Shown here: positions 24,346 through 35,060 of the stretch, piece after piece
Numbering within the stretch: the stretch's first letter is position 1
How the letters are laid out: every line of letters begins with the position of its first letter
Assembly (NCBI GenBank): GCA_036346225.1
Contig: JARFIW010001344.1
Location: 124,001 to 188,000, forward strand
DNA from: Platerodrilus igneus
Lineage: Eukaryota; Arthropoda; Insecta; Coleoptera; Lycidae
DNA: 64,000 nucleotides
Direction of reading: 5' to 3'
Notes under the pieces: generated by a model
Databases searched by the model: none
What the model saw: the letters and a program-made list of their open reading frames with translations, nothing else
What the model was told of the DNA's origin: nothing
Program-made: the position numbers and the translations under genes

Positions 24346-27300
24346 GTAAATCTTTTCGCACAATTAACTTTAGTTGGGAGTATTTCAAAACCAATATCTG
24401 TAGTTGTCTATAATAATCACCATGTTTAAGTACAGTTATTATTTTTGTCATTAGTTTTTCCATCTTGCGACTGGTTGGAAGCGTACCTCCATTGATTTCT
24501 ATTCTTGAGCTAGCCTACATATTTTCCTGAAATTCTCACAGCCTACATCTTTCACTATCTGTGTGCAGTAGTCTAACCTAGGTCTACCTCTACTTCTCTT
24601 TTTTTCTATCTCTGCTTCTAATATATTCCGCACCATCTCCTCATGTCTTAGTATGTGGCCTATCCTCTTATCTCTCCTGTTTTTTACTGTTTTCCACGTA
24701 CTTCTTTTTTCCCGCTACCATTTCTAGTACCTCTTTGTTCATAACTGTCAATGGCATCTTCATCATACGTCTGTAGCACCACATTTCAAAGGCTTCTATC
24801 TTTTTCTTGACTGCTTCTCCTACTGTCCAGGCTTCACAGCCAAACAGTGCTGTGCTCTACACATATGTTTTAAGCCATCTTTTCCTTGTTTCTATGTTTG
24901 TGGTTTTTGAACACAGGAGTTGCTTTCTCTTGTTAAATGTAGCACGCCCTTGTGCCTTATCTTTGTTTTATACCTTTTGTGCTTTTCCCATCTTGCGTTG
25001 TTTGACTTCCTAGGTAGCAGAAATCTTTAACCTCTCGTCAGTTCTCATTACCTATTTGTATTCTGGTTTTTGATTTATTATCCTCTCTTTTGCGTACTAG
25101 AACTTTAGTTTTATTTTTGTTAATTTTCATACCGTATCTCTCTGTTAGAATCAATTAAATTTCATTAAGAGCAGCTGCGAATTCTCTCTTGCAAGATGCT
25201 AATACAGCTATATCATCTGCAAATCTAAGCATATCAATCTTTTGTTCCTGCATATTAATTTCAAATGTCTTCCTGCATTTGACAGTATTCATTGCCTCTT
25301 CTATGTACAAGTTAAAAATTAATGGGGATAAGGCACATCCCTGTTTCACCCCTTTCCTAATATTTACTTCTCTACTTTCTTGCTCTAATTCTATTACCGC
25401 TGTTTGCTCTTTGTATAAGCAATGTACTATCCGTCTATCCCTAAAACTCATGCCACTCTTTTTGAGTATTTCGAACATTTTTTTCGATTTTACATTGTCG
25501 AATGTTTTTTCCAGATCTACAAACCCTATATAAACGCTTTCCCCTTTTTCTATTGTTTTCTCCATTATCACCCTCAGAGCTAAAACAGCCTCCTGCCCCT
25601 GTTTCTCCTAAACCCAAATTTATGTTCTCCCAGTATTGCTTCAGCTCGCTTTTCTATTTGTCTTTGTACAATTTTAGTTAATCTTTTTGAAACGCGTGCT
25701 GTCAAGTTTATTGTTCGAAAATTTTAACATCTATCGGCGCCTCTTTTTTTTTGGTGTAATTACTATGACGTTACGTTCGAAATCTTTGGGTATCTCGCCT
25801 GTCTCATACATATAGCTTACAAGTTGGAAGAGACGTTCTGTTACTGCTTGTCCAGCGGCTTTTAGAGTTTCTGCTTGCACTTTATCTGTACTCAGCGCCT
25901 TACCATTTTTCAAACCCTTTAATGCTAATTCAAACATCTCTAAGTATAGGATATCTCAGGTCATCGTTTTCAATGTCTGATTCCTGTTCTAATGCTATTA
26001 ATTCCGCTTGAATATAAATTTCTTATATATTCCTGCCATCTAGCTATTTTCTCTATATTTTCTATAATGACGTATCCTTTCGCATCCCTTATATTTTTGC
26101 TATATGGTTTTATATCCCTAAAATTCATTCTAATTAATTTGTATACTTTGTCTGTCTTTCCTATTTCCATCTTAGTTTGTACCTCGTTGCACTTTTCATC
26201 AATCCACCTGTTCTTTAGCTTTCCTGCATTTGCAAATAATTTTCCATTTTATGGCTTTGTATTTCTGTTTTCCTGCTTCGTCTGATCTAGTTTTGTATTT
26301 TCGTCTTTCTTCTATTATATTTAGGACATCCTTTGTTATCTATGGTTTCTTATTTTCTTTTTGTGTATACACCAGAATATTTCTGGCCGCCATGTCTAAG
26401 CTGCATTTAATGTTGTTCCATTCTGTTTCCACTTCCTTAGTATAAGAAAGTTTCCCGATACCTTTCAGCAATTCATTTGTCTTTTTTTCAAATCCTTTGT
26501 GGAGATCTTTATATTTTAGCTTCTCAAAGTCAAAGTGCCTTTTTCCGCTCCTCCTTTTCAGATGTTTAAATTTAAGTGTGGTCTTCATAATTACAATGTT
26601 GTGGTCAGTGTCTATATCTGATTCCGGGTAGCTTCTACAGTCTTTTACTTGATTTCTGAACCATTGTCTAACAATAGTGTAATCTATTTGATATCTTTCT
26701 ATATTTCCTGGCATCTTCCACGTATATCGTCTTCTAGCATGATGTTGAAATAATATATTTGTGATGGTTAAGTTGTTCTTGTCGCAAAATTCTACCAACC
26801 TATTTCCCCTGTCATTTCTCGTGCCTAAACCAAATAAACCTACTATCGTTCCTCCCTACCATCACCTACCACTGCATTAAAATCATACATAATTATTAAA
26901 TTTTTATGTCCTTTTAGGTATCTTAGTGTATCTTTGATATCTTTGTAGATCGCCTTTAAATCTTCCTCACTGTAGCTAGAGGTGAGCATGTATACTTGTA
27001 TTATTACTGTATTTACTGATTTAGATTCAAATCTAACCATGCGTACTCTTTCGTTTTTTTCTAAGTAGTTTTTTACACGTCGTCCTATTTTTTTTCGCAT
27101 ACTATCGCCACATCCGAATTTCCTTCTTGTGATCCTGTATGAATTACCCTGAAGTCTCCACTCCAAAAATCCCCCGCTTCTGGCCAGTGGACTTCGTTAA
27201 TTCCTACTATGCCTACTACTAACCTATCTATTTCGAGTTTCAGGTTCTCTAGCTTACCTACTTGTTTCATACTTTTGACATTCTACGCTCTGACTCGCAA
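24346..27300 (-). pseudogene. RTE-clade non-LTR retrotransposon, endonuclease and reverse transcriptase, broken
   Basis: RTE elements encode one protein with an AP-endonuclease followed by a reverse transcriptase. On the minus strand the order is intact. Near 27260-27170: KLENLKLEIDRLV then GINEVHWPEAGDFWSGDFRV (endonuclease start). Near 26890: an NAVVGDGREER block. Near 26795-26580: RYTWKMPGNIERYQIDYT and SDIDTDHNIV (the DH catalytic region). Near 25910: NGKALSTDKVQAE. Near 25515-25150: the polymerase palm with FVDLEKTFDNV, KQGCALSPLIFNLY and the FADD box. Near 24800-24480: a C-terminus with HEEMVRNILEAEI and KKRSRGRPRLDY. At least six stops or shifts separate the open pieces. A large plus-strand LINE is inserted in its 5' leader at 27486. 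Confidence 0.9.
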
Positions 27301-27486
27301 AATGTTCACGGATCTTTTTCTATACTTTCGGATCATATTCTCGAAGTAATCCCCTCCCGGAGATCCGAATGGTTGACTATTTTATCTCCGGAATTTTTTA
27401 CCCCAGAGGATGCCATAATGTTCAACAATTTCTGTACGTAGTGCACTTGGAAGGTAATGTGGTAGTTTCACGTTGCCTTCCACATC
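27301..27486 (-). other. RTE 5' leader, inner part (ends at LINE insertion site)
   Basis: This non-coding leader matches the leader copies in the palindrome arms, for example the block ATTTTTTACCCCAGAGGAT near 27392 and its counterpart near 57523. The match stops at the 13-base duplicated target TGCCTTCCACATC (27474-27486) and resumes at 34794, beyond the inserted LINE. Confidence 0.8.
27474..27486. repeat. Target-site duplication (left) of the I/R1-group LINE
   Basis: TGCCTTCCACATC here is repeated exactly at 34794-34806. RTE leader sequence flanks both outer sides and reads through continuously when the insert is removed. The palindrome's intact leader copy has TTGTCTTCCATATCGC at the matching place, confirming that one copy is ancestral. 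Confidence 0.9.
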
Positions 27487-28690
27487 AAACTTTCTCGCTA
27501 GCGCTTGAAGTGAGCGGACGTACTTTGCAGAGCTCCCACTTCAGCAGCAAACAGTAAGTTTTTATTCAGGGTTTTATTATCTATTACTTTATTTGAAGCT
27601 TTGCTTTTATTGTATTTTATATTTATTATTGTGCAGGATTAAATTTTAAACACAGTGCAGCAAATAAAAGATTAAAACTAAATTTACATCAAATAAATAG
27701 TAAATAAATCGCGTTTGTAACTTGAACTTCAACTGAAATCCGCCTTTAAAAATAAATTAAACTAAACTTCTTGCTAATAAACCAAAAAACTAATAAACAA
27801 ATACCCAAAATAATTTAAAATAATTTTAAAAGACGTTTTTAGTAAATTTTAAAACAAAAAAACCGTGTAAATCAAGTAAAAAGCCGTGGAAACCAATAAG
27901 AAAGTGTGAAAATTTTTTATAGCGCGCGAATAATAAAATAAAAAGTTAAAAACCAAAATCTAGGCCCTTTTAAATCAAATAAATAGCTCAAATACTGTAA
28001 ATTTTAAAACAAATATTCCGTATTTTAAGCACACGCGTACTTGCAGCATCTTTAAATCGATTTTTGGTGTAATTAAGCGGTGTAACAGTTGAAGGTCGTA
28101 CTAGGCACCGAGTGATTAAGTGAAGGATGCGTTTCCCGGTGCCGCATTCCGATAGCGCGTGTTTTTTTGTTAATTATACATTTAAAGTTAAGTGTTGTTA
28201 TTTATAAATTTGATATTTTTAAGTAATTAGCTTATTTAAATTTGATTTGGCGATTTAAAAAAATTTAAAATAAATAAATAGTGTTTTTTACGTACATTTT
28301 GAATCGAGATATTTTTATTGGGTTAGCGAATTTCTTTGGTTCTAGTTGTTATTTTGACGTTTAGTGTTTGTTGTATTTTTGTTAAAATTTGATATTTAAT
28401 TGGGCGGTTCAAACTTTAAGTAAATAAATACAGGGTTGTTTACGGTTCACCTTTAACCAAAATACTTTTATTGGTCCAACGTTTGCATTATTCAAGAGTT
28501 GTAACGGTCAGGTCGTTTTCGAGTTGCGTTTTAGGTGGTCATTCGTTCTCTTAGTTTTGTTACCGTGGTGATCCACCGAGAAGAGGAGCCGCTGCCCAGG
28601 AGGAAGAGGGGCGATTGGTTGGAGTCTGCTAGGTAGGAGGCTGAGGGCGCTGTTGGGGGGAAACAGCTTAAGGTAGTATTGAAAGACGTT
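27487..28690 (+). other. 5' UTR of the I/R1-group LINE
   Basis: There is no long frame. It starts with AAACTTTCTCGCTAGCGC at the target junction and is mostly AT-rich until about 28560, where composition changes sharply into the G-rich coding part. An internal promoter is expected for this class but none could be pinpointed. Confidence 0.6.
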
Positions 28691-29846
28691 ATGTTAGATA
28701 GTCAGGAGGAAGTACAGGAGGTAGGGATGGAGCCTGTATCTGTGGCGGTCGTGTCGGGGGAGTAGGGGCCTCTTGTGGTGGTTGCGGCGCCAGGATTGCC
28801 CTCTACTTCGAGAGGCCAGCGCAGGATGTCGACTAGCAGCAACGGTAGCGTTGATGCTAGCGACCTCGATGAGCTGGAACTCATAAAGTCCAGGGTGAGG
28901 AAGGCGCACGCTGTCGTCTATGGAAAGGTGCCGACGACCTCTGCCACTACCGTCGTGGAGGATAGGAAGATGGTTCAGGGAGAGCAAGTGTTGTTGGGGG
29001 AAGTCCGGCGGTGAATTCTGTCGTTTCAGGAGGCCAGAGTTTGGATGCGTCTGTGCAGCGCAGGGTTTCATACGCCGCTGCAGCTTCAGGTTCTGCCCCT
29101 ACGTTTGCTGTCAGGGTCGACGCCAGGCCAGGCCAGAAGGATGACGTGATGACGACCCTGAAGGAAAAAGTTGACACCGCTCGAAATGGGTTTGTTGTTG
29201 TTGGAGCTCGTAGGACGCGCCGGGGCTGTGTAGTTGTGAAGTGCGCAGGTCGCGACAACGCCAAGAAGCTGCAGTTTAAGGTCGGCGGGAACTACAAAAA
29301 ACTCGTGGCGAAGACCATTGCGAAGAAGCATCCACGGGTCGTTCATCTGGGGGTCGAAGCGGGGATGAAGGCTGAAGAGCTCGTGCGGTTGATTGCGAGC
29401 CAGAATCCCCGCTACGGCAATTTGAAGCTAGAAGACCACACCTGAGAGAGAAGTTCAGGTTTGGCAGAAAGGGCCCTAGGGATCCCTTCGCTAACGTAGT
29501 CTTCGAAGTGACCCCCACACTTCGAAGGCGTATATTAGCTGGTGCTATCAACCTCAGGTGGCAAAGAGTATGGACCCGAGACCACTTCTCGATGACCCAG
29601 TGTTACCGGCGCTACGAGTACGGCCAACGATCGATTGAATGCAGGGAGAAGGTACAGTGGTGCGGTAACTGTGCCGAGGTCGGGCATGAATTCAAGAATT
29701 GCCGGAAGGCAGTCCCCTGCTGTGTGGTTTGCGCTAGGGCAAACCACAGAACTGTCGGTAGCGCGATAGTCGATACGCGCCACGACGCCAAGTCGAGTGG
29801 ATGCCCCACGATGCAGCCAGCGTCTGAAGAACGCAATCACACGTAA
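28691..29846 (+). pseudogene. LINE ORF1 (gag-like protein with CCHC zinc knuckles), broken
   Basis: ORF1 proteins of I/R1-group LINEs bind element RNA. The frame opens at ATG 28691 and meets TAG at 28763. It continues in pieces at 28775-29014, 29011-29445 and 29446-29846. Near 29605-29745 lies the zinc-knuckle region. The second knuckle is intact (CGNCAEVGHEFKNC, a CX2CX4HX4C pattern). The first is damaged (CYRRYEYGQRSIEC, where R and Q replace the expected C and H). A third CVVCARANHR motif follows. The region before the knuckles (VVVGARRTRRGCVVVKC, near 29188-29240) resembles the gag RNA-binding fold. At least three shifts or stops abolish function. Many overlapping minus-strand frames are shadows of GC-rich coding sequence. 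Confidence 0.8.
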
Positions 29847-29850
29847 CATT

Positions 29851-32800
29851 GATTATGGACTGTGAAGATAAGACAAAGTCCATAAGAAGCAAGAAGATTA
29901 AATTCGCGCAACTAAATCTCGGAAAGGTAAAGGGGCAACAAATAACTTCGTAAAGTTATTCATCGATAATAATATCGAGATCGGGCTTGTACAGAAACCG
30001 CACCTGTATAGCCACAAAATAACAGGTTTTGGGAGGGGGGTTACTGTCGTAAATGCGAATAGTGAACGACCGCGTAGCGGGATAATAATAAATAATGGGA
30101 CGTGCGCCGGAATTATATTAAATAATTTATCGAACGAATTTTTAACGACGGCCGAAATCAAATCAGGGGGAAATGCGTTCTACGTAATAAGTGCGTACTT
30201 CTCGCCGGTCGATTCCCGAAGAGAAAATCCCCAAACCGAAGATTTGATGAATCAAGTAGATAATATTATTCGTAAAATCGGCAGAAATAAAAATCTAATC
30301 ATCGGGGAAAATGCCACTATGGGGCAGCCCCCTTCGAAGACGATAGAGGCTCGCAGGTTGCTGATCCTTTTACGGAATGGGACCTTACTGTGATAAACAC
30401 TAATGATTCACCTTCGTTTGAGGAGCATTGAGGCAGCAGTTTTATAGATATTGCTGCAGTCTCGCACGAAATGTTAGAAACGATTTGTAATTGGAAATTA
30501 AGTTCGGACGAGGAAACGCTTTCTGACCATAAATTAATAACATGGGACGTTGAAACCAAAACAAGCGCAAACGAGCAGCTAACTATATTTCCGCGGTTCC
30601 GTAATGAAAAAGCAAATTGGGAGCAATTTAACAAAAATTTGGGGAAGTATCCCTGTGCTCGAAAATGAGCTATTCAACTGCCGAGAGGCAGACGAAGTAG
30701 AAACACTCGCGAAAAAATTAAGCGTTACGCGGTGGGAGCGTTGTCGTATTCCATGCCGCACAAAAACATTTAAAGACAGCGTACCTTGGTGGACCCGGGA
30801 ACTAACCACCAAGCGGGCAGAAACGCGCAACCTAAGGCGCCGCTATCAACACGCCTCGTGAGATATAAGAGAACAACGGAGAATAGAATATAGTCAAAGT
30901 TACCGCGAATATAAAATATTAATAGAAGAAACGCGAACGAATAAATTTAAAGAATTCTGCACGCGAAACTTAGAGAAAAAACCCTGGGGAACCGCATACC
31001 GTGTAATTAGAGGAAAACAACAGAAAATCGCGCTTAGTAATATAAAGAAAACAAATGGCGAAGACACGGAAGGTTTTAAAACCACGGTGGAATATTTACT
31101 AGAGAAATTTTTCTCATCGGATAATCCCAAGGGGATGCAGGGTCGCACGATTTAGTACGTTGGGAAGCTGCAGAGGCGCAAGGAACAAGTGCCGATAAGG
31201 CAATTCTAGTTCATGAGGTCGTCAGGGCTCTTAAGAGGATGAACCCTAAGAAGGCACCGGGGCATGATGGAATCACTTCAGACACAGCTCTGGAGACGTG
31301 CCTGTTAGCCCCGTGTGTCTTTGTCGGGTTGTTTAATCTTTGTTTAGAAAGGGGCGTGAAATTTATACCCAAACCTAAAAAAGCGGATGCGTCAGATCCG
31401 GGCAGCTATCGTCCAATTAGCTTGCTACCGGTGCTGGGGAAAGTTTTAGATCGCGTTATGACTACGCGTGTTGAGCACCTAGTGCGAGACAGCGGCGATT
31501 TTAATAACCGACAGTTTAGTTTCAAGTCGATTATCGGCGCGTTAGAGTTCGTTGTCGGGTAAATTAAGCAAGCGACAGATGCTAAAGGGTACTGTGTCGT
31601 TGTTGCTTTGGATATTTCAGGAGCATTTGATGCTGCCTGGTGGCCATTAATTGTTTGCGAGTTATATCGTAGGGGTTGTCCGCGAAACTTGATGTCTTTG
31701 GTCAAGAGTTATTTCTCGGGGCGATTGGCACAGGTTGAAATTCCGGGTGAAGTTCTGCCGCGTGAGGTGGAAAGGGGATGCTCTCAGGAGTCATGCTCTG
31801 GTCTCACATTTTGGAAGTTGTTGTATGAGAGTATCTTTAAGGTCAAATTGCTCGCAGAATGCTCAATCGTTGAGTTTGCGGATGACACGCTTTTAATTGT
31901 AAGATCGAGACATGCGCACAAAACCGAACAAGGCGCTTAATAAATTACACCAATGGCCGCAGGCAGTAAAATTAAAATTTAATACGGCGAAGTCAGAGGC
32001 GCTTTATTTCGGCACGAAACTAGGACAGAGACTTCCTAGGCTAGAGCTAGGAGGGGAGAAAATCCCGTTTAAAAATTGTATTAGCTACCTCGGCGTCAAG
32101 ATCGACGATAAATTAAATTGGAAAGCGCACGTACAATACGTAAAAAGTAAGGGCGGCGAAATATCAAATAAAATGATGGCGGCGGCTAAAATAATGTGGG
32201 GTTTCAGGTGCGAATCGCTGAGGACGGTTTATGCCGGAGCAATTGAGCCGGCAATACTGTACGCAGCTTCTGTATAGGCAGAAGGTTGTAAAGTCAGGGA
32301 GGTGCGTCAATTGACGAGCGTACAACGTATAACTGCGGTAAACGTGGCTAGGGCGTACAGGTCCACCTCCACGGTGGCGGCCTGGTGATCAGTAGGACTC
32401 TCCCTATCGAATATGTCGTTAGGGAGATTAGAGATAGGCGATTAATAAATATAGGAAAGGGGCGCGGAATTATCGAAGATCTTAATCTTGGTAATAGAAA
32501 AATTTCAAAAAAGATCGTTGTATCTGAGTTGGGGCACCCGGCTGATATTAGAGGAATCAAGTTAGTCGAAGGTGAACAGGACGCGATGGGTATCAGAATT
32601 TATACGGACGGTTCACGTATGGACGATGGGCAAGCAGGTGCGGCGTTTGTCGTGTATAAGCAGGAAAGGGAGGTGTTTCGGTTTCAAACCAAACTCGCGA
32701 ACTGGAGCACAATTTTCCAGTGCGAATTGGTAGCAATGCAAGAGGCTATCCATTACGTAATAAACCATACGGGCAGAGACGAGTATTATATAATCAGTGA

Positions 32801-33405
32801 TAGTATAAATCGGCGCTGACAACTTTAACAAACATGAACACCTCGACAAACCTCCAAGCGGACGTCTGGAGGATAGCGCGTACGGCAATCGAGTTTCGAC
32901 GTTTAAAGTTCTGTTGGGTCAGGTCGCACAATGGTAACGTAGGAAACGATAGGGCTGATAAATCAGCTAAAAAGGCCGCGACGGGAGACTTTCGAATATC
33001 ATATTTGTCGATACCGAACTTTTTGATTAAAAGAAAGCTGCGTGAAAAGTCAATCCGACAATGAGAAGAGAGGTGGAATAACGCTGCCACGGGCAGGTTG
33101 ACCCACAAATTCATACCGAGCTTAGAAGCTAGAGGCAAGATCGAGGTAAAACTCGATCATAAAATGGTTCAGTTGATAACAGTGATAACGGTGAGGGCGC
33201 GGAAAGCGCAGAGCACGTGCTCTTCAACTGCCCGCTTGAAGCGGCAAATTGAGGGTTGGCTGATACGAAATTAGCTATCGTAGGTCTGGCATGGCCAAAG
33301 AGCCTAGAGGAAGTCGGAGAAGTGGCTAACCAGAAGACGTTCTGAACAGCCTTTAGAGAGTTCGCAGGAAGGGTTGCGAGATTAGACGGTGATAATCGTG
33401 TGTAA
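29851..33405 (+). pseudogene. LINE ORF2 (endonuclease, reverse transcriptase, RNase H), broken
   Basis: Endonuclease: FAQLNLGK near 29905, EIGLVQ near 29975, and LSDHKLITWDVE near 30517-30552 (catalytic SDH). The NAH/WG site is changed (GENATMG near 30303). Reverse transcriptase: MNPKKAPGHDGI near 31239, GSYRPISLLPVLGKVLDRV near 31403, ALDISGAFDAAW near 31605-31640 (motif A), GCSQESCSG near 31777 (motif B, normally QGS) and FADDTLLIV near 31876-31902 (motif C). RNase H: IYTDGSRMDD near 32599, CELVAMQEA near 32721, SDSINRR near 32797, and WVRSHNGNVGNDRADKSAKK near 32914-32975. The tail has HVLFNCPLEAAN near 33215 and ends at TAA 33403-33405. Eight or more stops and shifts occur. The polymerase aspartates are still readable. 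Confidence 0.9.
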
Positions 33406-34793
33406 GTCGGGAGGGATGGTAGGAGGATTGAAAAATTATAGATTTCGACCTGGCGTGATTTTGACATGATAAAAGCATGATAACCAAAACCTGCAAAAAA
33501 AACAAAAAAAAACAAAAAAACAAAAAAAGAAAAAAGAAAAAAAAGGAAGAAGGAAAACCAATAACAATACTAATTAAATAAGTATACCCAAAACTTTAAT
33601 ATGCACGACGAACACACCACTAAAACAATCACTGTCCCATCTTCTACGCGCGGAAAGTCGGGAATAAACGAAACACACAAATAACAACAAACTAAATCAG
33701 GAAATCTCATTAATTTAAATAAGTGTAATAAATAAGGAAATAATAAAATAGAGTGAAACCGCGCATCCCCCCAGGACTTGAAAGTGAAGTGATAGTGATT
33801 GTAATCGCCCCAGAACGTTTAGTGCATATCCACCAGGACTTTAACAGTGCATATTCAACTCCTCCATAAAAGTAGAAAACCAATAGGTGTAGGTAGACGA
33901 CCAGATCTTATGTTGGAGAAATTTATATTAGAGTTAAAAATAAAATTGTGGCGACTGTACTCGCATGAGCATTGATTTGTGATTTTAAACAAATTTTTGA
34001 AATAATCTAACAAGCACGTTTTTGTGTAATGGCGCTAGTCAATATAATGCTCATGCGATTGCACCTGATAATGTATTTGCTTTTGCTAATATATGCACTG
34101 TTACATGCTTTTGCTTATTCAGATATTTATTTATATATTTATTATATGTTTATTTATATATTTATATTATATGTATATTTATTTTTACACTTATATTTTT
34201 GCCTGCATTGTAGTGTTTTGTGGCTTGATTTAATTGGTTTGACGTTCTGTGACAATTTTTGGCCGCAGTATATATAGAAAAGAAGATTGTATATGTAATA
34301 TGTCAGTTAGGGAAAGATAGGGAACGTTAGAGACAAATTTAGGATAAAATACTTAGATTAGGGAGGACGAATTTGTAAATTTATAAAGCATGCAAAATAG
34401 CTGGATTCACTATTAATACATTTGGCAAATGCTTAGAAATTTGAATCCATTTTAAATTAGCTAGCTAGATTTGGATAGTTTTAAGTCGACCCTTCAGGTC
34501 GCACTGGTAAGCAGAGCCGGCGTCTGCTATCCGGTATTACGGATCCCTCCTCCTCTCATTTTTGCTCGTTTTGTTGATCGGGCACACTCCAAAGTCAACT
34601 CTAGGTATACCATTATTTAAACTCTGTTTTTAGTTTTTGTTTGTCTGATAGATTTTTATTTAGGGTGAATTAATTATGAAGTTAGAATAAATTAGGAGCA
34701 CGTTTATTTTTCGCGTTTAAACCCAATGTAGTACTTTAGGGTGGAACATTGGGGACGTGGCCGCAAGTATAGCGGCCCTTATTCAAATTATAA
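33406..34793 (+). other. 3' UTR of the I/R1-group LINE
   Basis: It contains an A-rich tract (33495-33545), then AT-rich sequence with runs of TATTTATATAT (34120-34200), then a GC-richer block (34490-34560, with CTATCCGGTATTACGGATCC). It ends at the target duplication. Small frames here (for example 34022-34213) have no recognisable content. Confidence 0.6.
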
Positions 34794-35042
34794 TGCCTTC
34801 CACATCGCAGCAGTGTGTCTTAGAATGCCATACCGACCCCTATGGTCTTTGCCAACTCTAAGTACCGAAAAAGCTGCTGCCCTCTTTCGGGGACCTGTCT
34901 TAGTCTGGTTCCTCATTAAAGATTTTACTAATTTGGTTAAACCCATAGTTCGGCTCTTTAGCTTATTAAAATGCACAAGCCATTTTGCCTGTTCTAGTAT
35001 TTTAGAACGTCGTCAAGGTGCAGGTCCGTTCAGAATGGACTA
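34794..35042 (-). other. RTE 5' leader, outer part
   Basis: This continues the RTE leader beyond the LINE insertion. Blocks such as CTTAGAATGCCATACCGACC (34819-34838) and CTGCCCTCTTTCGGGGACCT (34875-34894) are shared with 57619-57705 and, inverted, with 55685-55770. Similarity to the palindrome copies fades near 35042, marking the probable 5' end of the RTE copy. Confidence 0.8.
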
Positions 35043-35052
35043 TAAAGTATAT

Positions 35053-35060
35053 CACCAATT
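35053..35060. repeat. Target-site duplication (left) of a hAT element
   Basis: CACCAATT here is repeated exactly at 37868-37875, immediately outside the element's inverted ends. Eight bases is the standard duplication length for hAT transposons. Confidence 0.95.

Larger units (their letters stand above)
27487..34793 (+). mobile_element. I/R1-group non-LTR retrotransposon, apparently full length (7.3 kb), decayed
   Basis: The element is bounded by 13-base direct repeats. It carries a 5' UTR of about 1.2 kb, a gag-like ORF1 with zinc knuckles, an ORF2 with endonuclease, reverse transcriptase and RNase H, an A-rich tract at 33495-33545, and a 3' UTR of about 1.2 kb. It lacks a terminal poly(A): the last bases are CAAATTATAA. 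RNase H after the RT places it in the I group in a wide sense (I, R1, LOA); I cannot choose the clade. Its coding part is visibly richer in G and C than the flanking DNA. Multiple stops and shifts show it is inactive. Confidence 0.85.

Noticed and set aside
25189..26445. Plus-strand ORFs rich in Phe, Leu and Ser (114, 97 and 71 codons)
   Set aside because: They are antisense to the RTE reverse transcriptase and endonuclease and only look like membrane proteins because of the complementary codons.
28694..29551. Several long minus-strand ORFs (60-125 codons)
   Set aside because: They overlap the GC-rich plus-strand ORF1 of the LINE, whose zinc knuckles and frame continuity show the true strand. 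High GC reduces antisense stops.
34022..34277. Two overlapping hydrophobic plus-strand ORFs
   Set aside because: They are Ile/Tyr/Leu-rich translations of TATTTATAT runs in the LINE 3' UTR.
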